Below, piece after piece: positions 1 to 12,127 of a stretch of 64,000 nucleotides of DNA (the stretch's first letter is position 1; every line of letters begins with the position of its first letter). Origin of the DNA: Welwitschia mirabilis. Lineage: Eukaryota > Gnetophyta > Gnetopsida > Welwitschiales. Location: the NCBI GenBank assembly GCA_051453625.1, contig JBOZIK010000001.1:123951036-124015035 (forward strand), written 5' to 3'. The notes below the pieces were generated by a model that did no database searches, was not told the origin of the DNA, and was given only the letters and a program-made list of their open reading frames with translations. The translations under genes were made by a program, and so were the position numbers.

Positions 1-153
1 AAAAGAATTGACAGGGTTCTAGTACTCAGAAGTTGATGATTTCAGTTCCATATTTTGACCTGCAAGTAATTTAACATCTTTTGCACAAGATACACAAAAT
101 TTACTATACAGAAAACATTAGTTTGACATTAGTTGATTAAATATAATCTAATA
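1..153 (-). repeat. 3' LTR of copia A (first 153 bp only)
   Basis: On the minus strand it begins TATTAGATTATATTT, matching TGTTAGATTATATTTGC at 57668 and TGTCAGATTATATTTGCC at 63741; the terminal TG has become TA. The 150 bp resemble the outer end of the 5' LTR at about 15600-15768, including a shared run around the words aagtaatttaacatcttnt and acacaagataca. The remainder lies off the left edge. Confidence 0.85.
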
Positions 154-170
154 ATCTCCTGCTTTGACAT
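154..170 (-). promoter_or_regulatory. Polypurine tract of copia A
   Basis: The minus strand reads ATGTCAAAGCAGGAGAT immediately before the LTR start. The equivalent site in the right-hand element is ATCAAAGGGAAAGAT just before 63741. This tract primes plus-strand DNA synthesis in LTR retrotransposons. Confidence 0.75.
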
Positions 171-830
171 TGATGGCAAATAATACTTAGTTGTAAAAAT
201 TAAAACTTAGAAAAATCCTCCTTACAAACTACCTATTACAAAATAATACTCTTTTTGAAATAAGATAAGAAATTTTGGATAATAAATTTTGTTCTTTAAA
301 TGGAATAATTTAATATACATATTGAAAGTTTAAAAGGCATAACCTTATGATAAGCATGTCACTTATTTAGTATTTTAGTTAGATGTCATGTATGAGAATT
401 TATTTCCAATATTATAAGACTTTAAGCTTTTTCATTTAAGCACATATGATACCAAAAGAAAAATACATTGAGCATATATGCTTTAGAAAATCATAAAAAT
501 ATTTGAGATATCAATTAAAATACAATTTTGTGTAATATAGGAAAAACATTTAAACATTTAATAAATAAACAACTAATTACCTCCTTTTTTGACATCAATG
601 ACAAAGAGAGAAAAAAAGTTTTATGATAAAAAAATTAGATAACAAATTTTTGTTTTGTACTTTTGCTGGGATAGCTATATAACCCAGAATATCCAGGTAA
701 TCGAGCTTTAAACTAGTCAATCAACCTCATCTGGTTGACTAAATCGAAGATCTAGTTGACCACCCTATAATCAGCCATAGGATAATAAGAGAACCCTCAG
801 TTCATTTCTGAGATAAAGAAAAGTATGGAA
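171..830 (-). other. Post-pol spacer of copia A
   Basis: About 660 bp lie between the end of pol and the polypurine tract. No open frame of note is visible. SIRE-type elements often carry an env-like ORF here, but I cannot recognise one. At about 690-765 there is a small cluster of LTR-type boxes (gtcaatcaacc, ggttgacta, agttgacca), also present at the equivalent place in the right element (62810-62875). Confidence 0.55.
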
Positions 831-2515
831 ATTTAGGGGTTTAGTAAAAATATTTGCCAATATTGGTTTGAAGTTACAAAATTCATAGAGATGTATTTTT
901 TTTCAACCTAGTCTCATAGGAAATGATTTTTTAGCTTAATATGATTTGTTATTGAGTGCTGAACAGGATTTAATGATATATTAATAGCACTTGTATTATC
1001 ACAAAAAATAAGGATTTGTTCAAAATTAACACCAAAATATTTTAATATTTCTTTCATCCATAAAATGTGAGTGCAATAACTACCTACTATAATATATTTA
1101 ACTTCTATAATAGAGAGAGAAATAGAGTTTTGTTTCTTTCTTTTCTATCCCATTAAACATAAACCTAGTAGAAAGCAATTTCCACTTGTGCTTTTTCTAT
1201 CATCTTTGCATCCAGCCTAATCCACATCACTAAAACCTGCAAGTTCAAAAGATGTCTTGGTGGGATATCATAATCCATAATTACATCTACCTGTTACATA
1301 CCTAATTATTATTTTTACTTTTTGAAGATGTGATTCTTTTGGTTGGGATTGATATCTCACACCATACTCCACCACTGAACATGATATCTGACCTACTTGT
1401 GGTTATATATAATAAACTACTAATTATACTTCTATAAAGTTTTTGATCCACTTGTTTTCCATTTTCATCCGAACTTACTTTACATGATGTAGATATAGAA
1501 GTGTCAGTTGTTTTTACATTTTCTAATCTAAAGTATTTGATTAAATAACTTGCATATTTGGATTGATAAATAAATATTCCATCTTTAGACTACTTAATCT
1601 AAGATCTAAAAAACATCTTAACTTCCACCAAGCATACTCATTTCAAATTTTTTGTCATGATATTTGCAAATTCTTTTGATAGCTTTTCATTTGAGGCACC
1701 AAAGATAATATCACCTACATAAATTTATATAATAATAAAATCCTTTTTCAAGCTCTTTACAAATAAGCTTTTGTTTATGGTTCCTTGAATATATTCATTT
1801 TTATTTAAAAAAGTATCTACCTTCTTATACCAAGATCTTGATACTTGTTTCAATTCATACAAGGCTTTCTTAAGTCTATATATATGATCAGTTTTATGAG
1901 AACCAATAAAACCTTGTGGTTGTTCTACATAGACTTATTCAATTAACATACCATTTAGAAAAGCATTTTTTACATTCATTTGATATACTTTGAAATTTTT
2001 AAAGGCTTCAAAGGACAAAAATATTCTAATGCTATCAAGCCTTACAATGGGAATAAAAGTATCTCCTACATTAATTCCCTTCAATTTGATTATAGCCTTG
2101 AGCTACTAATCTTGCCTTGTTTTTAATGACGTTATTTTCTCAATCACATTTATTTTTAAATATCCATTTAGTTCCAATGATATTATTATCTTTTGGTCTT
2201 TATACTAGCTTCTAAACATCATTTCTTTTGAATTGTTGTAGCTCATATTATATTGCCATCATCTATTTCTCATGAATTTCTACTTCTTCAAATTTCTTAG
2301 GTTCTATCTTTAAGATATAACAAATGTGAGAACATAAATTTTTCATGGAATCTCTTATCTTTATTTTTGAGTTAACTTCTTCAATAACGGATTTTAAAAG
2401 ATGATCTTTAAGAAGTTTGGGCTTTTTTAGTGTATCTTCTTTTATTGGAACTTTATTTCTTTCGGTAGAACCTTCATTGGTTGTGGGAATACTTGTAGTC
2501 ATGATTTACTCCTCA

Positions 2516-2541
2516 NNNNNNNNNNNNNNNNNNNNNNNNNN
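2516..2541. other. Assembly gap (26 N)
   Basis: The run of N falls within the integrase-RT linker of copia A; nothing can be said about its content. Other gaps: 2853-3792, 4105-4898, 8629-8728, 11800-11899, 15354-15453, 15711-15756, 16195-16757, 17045-17054, 26533-26596, 44764-44869, 47113-47167 and 61857-62023. Confidence 0.99.
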
Positions 2542-4933
2542 ATCATCCATTTGCATGTTTATTGACTCTTGTATCATTAAGCTTCTTTTATTGAAAACAC
2601 GATAGGCTCTACTTCTAGTTGAGTAATCCAAGAAGATAGCTTCATCTGCCTTTGACTCAAATTTGCTAAAATGTTTTCTATCTTTTAGCACATAACATTT
2701 ATTTTCAAAGACTTTAAAGTATGAAATATTTGGTTGTTTTCCTTTCCATAACTCATATGGTATTTTATCAGTATCAAGTTTAAGATTTACTCTATTAATA
2801 ATATAGCATGTTGTGCTAACTGCCTCAGCCAAAAAGGATTTAGAAACTTCCTNNNNNNNNNNNNNNNNNNNNNNNNNNNNNNNNNNNNNNNNNNNNNNNN
2901 NNNNNNNNNNNNNNNNNNNNNNNNNNNNNNNNNNNNNNNNNNNNNNNNNNNNNNNNNNNNNNNNNNNNNNNNNNNNNNNNNNNNNNNNNNNNNNNNNNNN
3001 NNNNNNNNNNNNNNNNNNNNNNNNNNNNNNNNNNNNNNNNNNNNNNNNNNNNNNNNNNNNNNNNNNNNNNNNNNNNNNNNNNNNNNNNNNNNNNNNNNNN
3101 NNNNNNNNNNNNNNNNNNNNNNNNNNNNNNNNNNNNNNNNNNNNNNNNNNNNNNNNNNNNNNNNNNNNNNNNNNNNNNNNNNNNNNNNNNNNNNNNNNNN
3201 NNNNNNNNNNNNNNNNNNNNNNNNNNNNNNNNNNNNNNNNNNNNNNNNNNNNNNNNNNNNNNNNNNNNNNNNNNNNNNNNNNNNNNNNNNNNNNNNNNNN
3301 NNNNNNNNNNNNNNNNNNNNNNNNNNNNNNNNNNNNNNNNNNNNNNNNNNNNNNNNNNNNNNNNNNNNNNNNNNNNNNNNNNNNNNNNNNNNNNNNNNNN
3401 NNNNNNNNNNNNNNNNNNNNNNNNNNNNNNNNNNNNNNNNNNNNNNNNNNNNNNNNNNNNNNNNNNNNNNNNNNNNNNNNNNNNNNNNNNNNNNNNNNNN
3501 NNNNNNNNNNNNNNNNNNNNNNNNNNNNNNNNNNNNNNNNNNNNNNNNNNNNNNNNNNNNNNNNNNNNNNNNNNNNNNNNNNNNNNNNNNNNNNNNNNNN
3601 NNNNNNNNNNNNNNNNNNNNNNNNNNNNNNNNNNNNNNNNNNNNNNNNNNNNNNNNNNNNNNNNNNNNNNNNNNNNNNNNNNNNNNNNNNNNNNNNNNNN
3701 NNNNNNNNNNNNNNNNNNNNNNNNNNNNNNNNNNNNNNNNNNNNNNNNNNNNNNNNNNNNNNNNNNNNNNNNNNNNNNNNNNNNNNNNNNNNCTAATCAT
3801 TTATGCCATAGCTCTTTTTGAGGAACATTTGAAAAATAACATTGATAAAATGATTGATCTATGTTATAAACATTGTCTATTCTACTTTCTCTGAGAATTA
3901 CATCATTAAATTTTTCATGCAAAATTTCACATTTTGATTTATCAAAAACTACCTTGTAACTTTTGTCACAAATTTAACTAATGCTCAATAAATTATACTT
4001 TAAACCATTTACATATAAAACTTCATTAATTCTAGGAAGTTTACCTCCATTCCATTATATTTTTTCTCTTCCATTGTCCCAAAAAGTTACCTCTACTTCA
4101 TCAANNNNNNNNNNNNNNNNNNNNNNNNNNNNNNNNNNNNNNNNNNNNNNNNNNNNNNNNNNNNNNNNNNNNNNNNNNNNNNNNNNNNNNNNNNNNNNNN
4201 NNNNNNNNNNNNNNNNNNNNNNNNNNNNNNNNNNNNNNNNNNNNNNNNNNNNNNNNNNNNNNNNNNNNNNNNNNNNNNNNNNNNNNNNNNNNNNNNNNNN
4301 NNNNNNNNNNNNNNNNNNNNNNNNNNNNNNNNNNNNNNNNNNNNNNNNNNNNNNNNNNNNNNNNNNNNNNNNNNNNNNNNNNNNNNNNNNNNNNNNNNNN
4401 NNNNNNNNNNNNNNNNNNNNNNNNNNNNNNNNNNNNNNNNNNNNNNNNNNNNNNNNNNNNNNNNNNNNNNNNNNNNNNNNNNNNNNNNNNNNNNNNNNNN
4501 NNNNNNNNNNNNNNNNNNNNNNNNNNNNNNNNNNNNNNNNNNNNNNNNNNNNNNNNNNNNNNNNNNNNNNNNNNNNNNNNNNNNNNNNNNNNNNNNNNNN
4601 NNNNNNNNNNNNNNNNNNNNNNNNNNNNNNNNNNNNNNNNNNNNNNNNNNNNNNNNNNNNNNNNNNNNNNNNNNNNNNNNNNNNNNNNNNNNNNNNNNNN
4701 NNNNNNNNNNNNNNNNNNNNNNNNNNNNNNNNNNNNNNNNNNNNNNNNNNNNNNNNNNNNNNNNNNNNNNNNNNNNNNNNNNNNNNNNNNNNNNNNNNNN
4801 NNNNNNNNNNNNNNNNNNNNNNNNNNNNNNNNNNNNNNNNNNNNNNNNNNNNNNNNNNNNNNNNNNNNNNNNNNNNNNNNNNNNNNNNNNNNNNNNNNTT
4901 CACTCAAATAATATTTTTAGATTCATGTGATAC

Positions 4934-4938
4934 ACCTC
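4934..4938. repeat. Target-site duplication, left copy (ACCTC)
   Basis: Five bases directly before the first base of the gypsy A 5' LTR; identical to 13195-13199 directly after its 3' LTR. Confidence 0.9.
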
Positions 4939-5987
4939 TGATGCACTACCAATTTATAGTTATTTAATGGGATTTTATGAGTTGTTTTATAGGACTTTTA
5001 TACAGGTTTAGGTGCAATTTTGAGGATATTAGAGATACAAGAAAAAATATTAGAAAAGTGTAATTCTTATCCAAATTTGTTGTATTAAAGGCTCTTTCTA
5101 ATGCATAGAGGTTTTAAAAAGGATTTATGACAAAAATGATAAGTTTCTCCTCAAGAAAAGAATTAAAGAAGACCATTGTCCCCTCCCTCTTCCCCACGAC
5201 AGGCATGACGACAACTACTGATGTGGACTACTGAGTTATCATTTCAAGAATATCTTGTCGTCTCCACTATCGTCTGGATGACACTATCATGTAACTAACT
5301 TAGACAGATTCCCTTGATCATTTTGTCTCTTTTTAAATCATTTATTAGCATGTCTAATTACACCTACCATTTGTCCTTTTCTACTATATTTTATTATAAG
5401 TAAGACCCTTCTTGACTCTTCTTCTAATCTTTGTTACACTAGACATTTCCGTGATAGGATATTGAAGGGTGAGAGATCCATCTTGAGCATTATAGAAATA
5501 TGTGCACTTGGTGAAAGGCTGTGTATCTTTCCTTGAAACCTAGCTGTTTTGCAATTACAATGCTTATTACTCTTTAATATAAAACCTTGTTTTATTTTCA
5601 TGTTTGCATGTTATATTTTCTTATAACTCTTATAGTCTATATTGCCCTTAATCTGATGATAATTTTTTGGATGATATAGATTATCAAGGGTAGCCTTTTT
5701 TAAGGCTAAAAGAAAGTAGTATTAGAATTATTTATGCTACATATTAAATTCATTACATTTTATATTTTGTATTGTATCTTTATTTTGTTGTATTATTATT
5801 TATTTTCTGGTTTCTATTATTTAGCAAAGCAACTTGAGTCTCATACTTATAGACTTAAATTAGAATATGACATTTTGAGTCTCTTCCCACTCATACTAGT
5901 GTATTGTATTATGAAAGATATTTATTTATTTTATAATTAATAAAATCTTTTTGAGCCTAAGCACTTGCATAAATACATATCACAACA
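4939..5987 (+). repeat. 5' LTR of gypsy A
   Basis: It starts TGATGCACTACC and ends CACAACA just before the primer site. It aligns along its whole length with 12141-13194, for example tatacaggtttaggtgcaat at both places. It contains clustered GTCGTC/GACGAC-like boxes (about 5165-5290), and several segments read as C-to-T-decayed versions of a GC-richer ancestor. Confidence 0.92.
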
Positions 5988-5990
5988 AAT

Positions 5991-6008
5991 TGACACCATT
6001 ACTAGGGA
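5991..6008 (+). promoter_or_regulatory. Primer-binding site of gypsy A (tRNA-Asp type)
   Basis: It reads TGACACCATTACTAGGGA three bases after the LTR end. The Athila-type primer site is TGGCGCCGTTGCCGGGGA; all differences are G-to-A or C-to-T, so it is a deaminated site and no longer a good match for the tRNA. Confidence 0.88.
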
Positions 6009-6454
6009 AGTCTATTAAGGAATATAAGTATTGTTATTATTTAGATGAGTATATTAGACCTTTATTCGGTTATTTATCTATGTGGTATTTTATTTTATTA
6101 GGAGCTATAGGTTTTCTGTGTGCTATTTTTCAATTTTGGTTCTTTGATTTTAGTTTTCTGTAAAAAGGTATGGTCATCCCCTCTATTGTATCTATGATAG
6201 TCAGGATGACAGTGTGCTATTTTTATTTTCAGTTTTATTTTTGGATTACAATTTTTCTGAATAAATTAGTTTTCTATTGTATTCTATGATATCCAGACGA
6301 CCAGGTGAATGACAGACATTTTTCTGTGTTTTTCTATTTCTACTTTTCTATTTCTGTGTGCATCATCTCTTCTGTCATCATCATGATAGAAAGAATGATA
6401 GTTCATATTTTTTTGATCTATTTTATGTTGTTTGCATTTTGTAGGATGCTATGA
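6009..6454 (+). other. Untranslated leader of gypsy A
   Basis: No coding signal. It carries repeated imperfect-palindrome boxes resembling those in the LTR: near 6170-6212 (catcccctctattgt, ctatgatagtcagga), 6276-6320 (ccagacgaccaggtg) and 6363-6405 (tctgtcatcatcatgat). Confidence 0.6.
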
Positions 6455-7870
6455 TGTGATCAAGTTAGAGAAGAAATATCTAAGAGAAAAGTAGTTGATA
6501 GAAAAGGACATCAAATAATAACTGGTGGAAATTGAAAATAAATCAGAAGAGCGATTTCTACTTGCAATCAAATCTTCTTTTGAATTTATTTTTTTTAAAT
6601 CAAATTTTATTGATGAAAAACCTATAGAAGAAGAGAACCAATATAAAATGTCAAGTACCTCCCATAAACAAAAATAAGTTCTAGGATCTTCTACCCTTAA
6701 TGGAAACCTTACCCTGAGGGAATTATTAGCCAACAAGAAAATAGAAATTCAAACACCTTTTAACCTACCCTCAAGAGATGATGTTAAGCTTAAAAATTTA
6801 CATGCCTATTCCACTTTTAGTGGATAAGATGATGAGGATCCCTTTTAACACATCAGAGATATTGAACAACTTATTGTTACCTTAAGAAATGGAAAGAAAA
6901 AAATAATGTATAGAACATATATGGTAATATTTTTCATGACATTAAAGGGTAGGGAAAAGCTTTAGCTAAAGACTATATCCCACAAAGCTTAAAACATGGA
7001 ATCAAGTCTGGGAAACCTTTGTAAAAAGATTTATAAGTAAATAAACAGTAAGAAAAAGACAAGAAAAAGTAATAAACTTCCAACAAAAATCAAATGAAGA
7101 TTATGTCTCTACTTATAAACATTTCTTTATAGTAGTCCACTCTAATCTAGTAGATGTCTTTTTAAGAGTAGAATAACTAGATCATTTTTATAGTGGATTG
7201 ATTCCTCACATAAAACAACTTGTAGATTTCTCTTGTGGAGGAAACCTCATGAACCTTACATTAGAATATGGTTGGACAAAATTAGAAGAACTTGTGAAGG
7301 TTAGTAAGACCTGATCAACACCTAAAGAAAAACAAATGATAAGACAACTCATCAAGGACTTAAAATAGGTGAAGAAATAAAAAGAGGTAGAAAATAACCC
7401 TATAAATTCTATAAGAGATTTTACAACAATCCTAGAGAAATATGTGAAAATGATCTTAGATGCTAAAACTGTAACTAAAAAAAATGTTAGGCCAACTTGT
7501 GATTTATGTAAGGACAACTATCATATCACCAAAAATTGTCCTCTTTTACTAACTTACAAAGAGAGATATCATGAAGAAGTTTTTGCTTTCAATAAACCAT
7601 CTTAAAACTTCTAAAACCAAAATTAGGCACAACCTTGGTTAAACACATATTTCTAAAACAATCCTCAACCTTTTAGAAACCGACTCAAAAACACATATTA
7701 CCAATCAAGTTCATCTAACTTTCAATATTTAAATGATTAACTTACAAAATTTTTGGGTGAAATGAAAAGGACACAAGAGACAACAAATGGCAAAATAGAT
7801 AACTTGATAGATGTCCTTTAACAAATGATGTTGGTAAATTAAAAACCCCAGTAAGCTTTAACTACACAAC
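6455..7870 (+). pseudogene. gypsy A gag relic with zinc knuckle
   Basis: Capsid-type Gag of the Retrotrans_gag family, which packages the element RNA. Recognisable pieces are a segment around 6750-6870 (LPSRDDVKLKNLHAYSTF, then a DPF..HIRDIEQL-type motif), the core at about 6880-7310 where the KTWNQVWETFVKRF-like and NEDYVSTYKHFF-like wording of Athila capsids can be followed across frames, and a perfect CCHC knuckle at 7498-7539 (CDLCKDNYHITKNC). At least one frameshift and many stops at former CAA/CAG/TGG codons interrupt it. Family identity is firm; the exact start is not visible. Confidence 0.82.
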
Positions 7871-7898
7871 ATTTACCCAACTCAAATGAACTAAGAAG

Positions 7899-8628
7899 AA
7901 ATTGCAAGGTTGTGATAAGAAGTGGACAAGAAACAAACCATCCTCCATATAAACCTTTTACCTTTCAAAACAATGAAGAAGAAGAGGAAGAGGACATTGA
8001 GATTTTAGATGATTACAACTTTCCTTTTCTTAGTAAAAAGAAAAAAAAAATGTCATTCTACCCCTAGGCTTAATAGGCTTAACAAAAATTAAACTTTTAA
8101 TGATTATTTAAAAGCCTTAATGAAAAACATAAGCATAAACTTACCATTTTGGAAAGTTTTACAATAAAATCTAGGGTACTCAAAACTATGGAAAGATTTA
8201 ATCATAAGAAAACAAAAATAAGTCATCCCTAGTAAGGTATTTCTTACCTAATCCCTTATGAATTTAGTGTTACAAAAATCATCCAAATTTAAAGATCCAG
8301 AAGCAACTATGATGAATATTACTATAAAGGGAAATAAAAAAGATTAGGAAAGCATTAACTAACATTAGAGCAAGTGGTAATATTATGCCACTTTACATTT
8401 GTAAGAGACTTAGTTTGGAGCATAGAAAAGAGCCTACCTTGGTTGTCTTAGAATTAGCAGATACATCAGTTAAGAAACTATTAAGTGTCATCAAAAATTT
8501 GGCAATACAAATTGAAGAGGCTTGCTACTACATTGATGTAATTATCATAGAAATTAATCATAAAGCAGGATATCCTTTACTTCTAGGTAGAGACTTTTGT
8601 AAAACAGCCCACTGCATCATTGATACAA
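7899..8628 (+). pseudogene. gypsy A retropepsin, first tandem copy (catalytic Asp lost)
   Basis: Aspartic protease that would cut the Gag polyprotein. It has an acidic linker (runs of glutamate codons near 7975-8000), then the active-site region at 8352-8395 and the downstream sheet to about 8628, open from 8385 (NIMPLYICKRLSLEH, then GYPLLLGRDFCKTAHCIID). The catalytic triplet, expected as Asp-Ile-Gly or similar, reads Asn-Ile-Arg (AAC ATT AGA, 8361-8369): both changes are G-to-A. A 100-base gap follows. The unit from about 7911 is repeated from about 8761 (period near 850 bp, gap included). Confidence 0.82.
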
Positions 8629-8728
8629 NNNNNNNNNNNNNNNNNNNNNNNNNNNNNNNNNNNNNNNNNNNNNNNNNNNNNNNNNNNNNNNNNNNNNNNN
8701 NNNNNNNNNNNNNNNNNNNNNNNNNNNN

Positions 8729-9943
8729 CCAAATCCAAATAAAATAAGAAAATATTGTAAGCTTGTGATAAGAAGTGGACAAGAAACAAACATTATTCCA
8801 AATGAGCCTTCCACCTCCTAAAATGATTTTAGAAATGCTGAAGAAGAAGAGGAAGAGGAAATAAAGATATTAAAAGATTATAACTTTCCTTCTCTTGGAA
8901 AAAAGAAAAAAAATCCTTCTCAACAAATCATCCCTTGGCATGATAGGCTTAACAACAATTCAACTTAAAACTCTTGATGAAAACATGAGCATAAACTTGT
9001 CCTTTTAGAAAGTTTTACAAGAAAACTCAGGGTACTCGAAATTATGGAAAGACCTAATAAGAAAAAAGAAAAATAAGTTATTCCTAGCAAGATCTTTCTT
9101 GCTCAATCCCTCAAAAATATAATATTACAAAAATCACCTAAATTTAAAGACCTAGAGGTAGCTACAGTGAATGTTACTATAGACGGAAATAAAGAGAATA
9201 AAAAATATTTAGTAGACATTATAGAAAGTGTTAATATTATGTTACTCACATTTGTAAAATACTTGCTTTGGAGGATATAATAGAGCCTACTCTAGTTGTT
9301 TTAGAATTAGTGAATACATCATCTAAGAAACTATTAGGTGTCATTAAAGATTTGACAATTTAAAATTGAAGAGGCTTGCTATCCCATAGATGTGATCATC
9401 ATAGTATTTAAGCATAATACTGGATACCCTTTACTTCTAGATAGATCCTTTTGTATAATAGCCCACTACATCATTGATACAAGAGCAGGAACAATGAAAT
9501 GTTACTTTAGAAATAAAAAGTTTTCAATTAGAGTCTTTGATGTAGCTAAGAAAGATTTAGGTGATGATGAAATGAACATTGAAAGCAACATTAAACCAAC
9601 CTTATTACTACAACATCACCCACTTGAAGAAAGAAAGATGAAATCAAATAAGCATATGCTTTGTGATGATCAACTTAAGAATGAAGAAGAAATGAAAATT
9701 TTTGAGTGTAAGGAAGTCCAAATTTTTAAGAAAAATCATGAGGAATATTATTCATTTCATAAGCTAAAAATTAAAAATCTTAAATTGAAAAGGAAAAATG
9801 TTTTCAATAAACTTGAAGATAAAACTCTTGCATTTCATGAAAATCTTTCATCGGAGTTACCATTGCTCTCCCCTTTAACTTTCAAAATTTACGCTTTAAT
9901 GTGGTATCATAAAATGCTCTCTATTAATCCTCCTTTCATCTAA
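8729..9943 (+). pseudogene. gypsy A retropepsin, second tandem copy, plus open tail
   Basis: This is the second copy of the protease unit, with the same linker word (gtgataagaagtggacaaga) and acidic run. The active site at 9212-9232 keeps the Asp codon (GAC 9215-9217), but the following residues are changed (D-I-I-E-S instead of the D-x-G-A-S pattern), and frame breaks follow near 9360. From 9392 a 183-codon frame stays open to the stop at 9941-9943: the protease C-terminal half (GYPLLLDRSFCIIAHYIID, then RAGTMKCYF), followed by about 130 residues rich in Lys and Glu that I do not recognise. It is the longest gap-free open frame in the window, and it ends where RT would normally begin. Confidence 0.75.
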
Positions 9944-12127
9944 TTGATTTTACATGAAAATAATTATATATCTCTTATGTTTTATTAATTGGTAAATTTC
10001 TAGATTGGATCTTACTTCTCTGAAAAACTTGAGACCACAATAGATCCTTGATTTTTCTTTCTTTCTTTTCAATAAGAGTTGTTTTTAGATTTAGTACTTT
10101 GACTAAAATTTTCTTGATTATTTTCCTTTCATTTTTCTATTTTGACAGTATCAGATTTCATTTTCTGTTTTTAGTTTTTATTCTGTTCACAGTTTCTATT
10201 TTTCTATTTCTACAATAATAAACTGTCATCTCGCCTATCGTCCCCATGACTAGGTGGATGAGAGTCATTTATATTGACTTTTTTAACCTTTTAATGAATT
10301 TATATGTTTATTGATATTTTTCTATTTCTCTGTCTATGTCATACTCTCTATTGTTTGGAGGACGATCAAGATGATAGTTAATAAAATATTAATTTTTATT
10401 TTTATTATTTGAGAAAATACATTTTTATGACTCTAAAGATTTTTGTCTTAACTACTTGAGAATTGTAGGAAGTAAATAGAAAAAAATTGGAATTTCATGA
10501 GCAAACCATCTGAATTTTCTCTTAGTTTTTTCCTTTGGAAGATTATTATGCATTACTTGATAATTTTTCAAACTTGACTTATGTATTTATTTCTATGACT
10601 AGTCTTTTAACTTGGGTGTTTTAGTGGTGATATTAGATTCACCTAATCTTAGGACGTTTACAAGTTCATGAACTTTAATTAAAGGAAGATGCTTTATTTT
10701 TTTGATGTTTTTCTTAATAGTGAAAAGATCTTAGACTGTTTAAGAGTTTTCTTTTTTATCTTAATCTTATGACTTTCATCTTTGTCCTTTGGAGTGTTTG
10801 ACTATGTGGAATGTTATTTTATTTTCAAAAAGAATAAAAAAGAGTGGAATAAAGACCATAATATTTTTTATTTATACTATCTCAAAAACATGGTTACCAT
10901 AATATCCTATCGCAAGCACACTAGGGCAAATATTTCTAAGAGGAGCCTTTGATAGTATAATATGGTAGCTGTGAAAACTCTACTAGGAGGTTTGTTGGAC
11001 ATGCTTTATGGGTTCTTACTTCTTTGACTATGGTTGCACTCCTCTCAACATGGATAATAAAATTGTATTTAAACTTTGAGGCTATGAGATCAATGGTATT
11101 CTTGGTATCATTAGAGTCATTGCTTGTTTCTTAGATTCTTAGTATTTCCACATGATTATTTCATTTCTTGAGATTTGGGTGTTTATTTTGAGATGATGGT
11201 AGGAGAGTTTATTTTTTGAGTAATTCTTTGGTCTAACCATTTATTGTTTAAAGTATATTATTCTAGCACCATAATAATCATTAGCTTATCAAATGAAACT
11301 TTTGTACATTAAGTCATGCATTTTCACATCAAGTGATATTATGATTTCTTTCATAAGAATTTGCTTGGTTAAAATGTTAAATTGGTGAGCTATATTTTGT
11401 TTATGTTATTTTATGCCCATCCTTCTTATTTTCTTTTATGATTTGATTAGTTATTTCAAAGTCATTACTATATTTTCTTAGCATGTTTTCCCTAATTAAG
11501 TTTTTAATAAAAAAATGATATGTTGCTTAGATAAGTCTTTTCTCAATAAATTTGTGTTATTTTTTTAGATTTTTGGTGTTGTAAAGTGCTGCTTATGTTC
11601 TTTTTATGATGAAACTTTTTTTCTTTACTTGCCAGAATATTTTTTATCTTTATATTTTTCAAATCTAACATTACTCAGCTTTGCACTTTGCTTTGCGAAT
11701 TATCCTCATTCTCACTATTTTTTACCTACCTTCTCACTCTTGTATATTTTCTTTACTTTATTTTGTAATATAGGATGTATTGCTTTTTCTTTGGGTGGGN
11801 NNNNNNNNNNNNNNNNNNNNNNNNNNNNNNNNNNNNNNNNNNNNNNNNNNNNNNNNNNNNNNNNNNNNNNNNNNNNNNNNNNNNNNNNNNNNNNNNNNNG
11901 GCAGAGACCCATTTTCATGGCTTACTTTTTAAAATTTTTTAACTTAATTTAGAGCTTTCATGGTAGAAAATTTTCAAAATTTTCATACACGTTATGCATT
12001 ACTTATTATCTATCCATGTGATGTGTTTATAAGCCTATTTATAACTTCCAGATTTATCTTTTCAAAAATAAATTAGCTCACAATTATGGTTTTCCCACCT
12101 GGTTTTCATTAGATACTGACAAATGCT
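9944..12127 (+). other. Non-coding 3' internal region of gypsy A
   Basis: About 2.2 kb without recognisable pol or env domains. It contains more GTCGTC/GACGAC-like boxes (10213-10265 and 10326-10378) and long T-rich stretches. The short open frame around 11629-11952 is low-complexity and runs through a gap. Confidence 0.6.

Larger units (their letters stand above)
831..4938 (-). pseudogene. copia A gag-pol, main part (gag end, protease gap, integrase, RT, RNase H)
   Basis: Decayed polyprotein read on the minus strand. In order: the end of gag at 4899-4938; a gap (4105-4898) where the protease should lie; the GAG-pre-integrase region at 3793-4104 (LPRINEVLYVNGLKYNLLSI); a 940-base gap hiding the integrase core; the integrase C-terminal part at 2542-2832 (IPYELWKGKQPNISYFKVF, then RSRAYRVFNKRSLMIQESIN); RT at about 1300-2200 ([27 protein letters not shown]); and RNase H at about 860-1170 (CDNTSAINIS). 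It ends with the family hallmark IFTKPL near 836-850. The RT active site YVDD reads YVGD (complement of 1710-1721), so the first catalytic aspartate is lost. In-frame stops at former glutamine codons are common. It is dead as a coding unit. Confidence 0.88.

Noticed and set aside
2787-3800. Open frames on both strands spanning 2787-3800, 2813-3796, 4055-4907 and 16162-16786
   Set aside because: They consist almost only of N; no coding evidence.
6449-7517. Minus-strand frames at 6449-6736 and 7206-7517
   Set aside because: Shadows of the plus-strand gypsy A gag, whose zinc knuckle lies on the plus strand at 7498.
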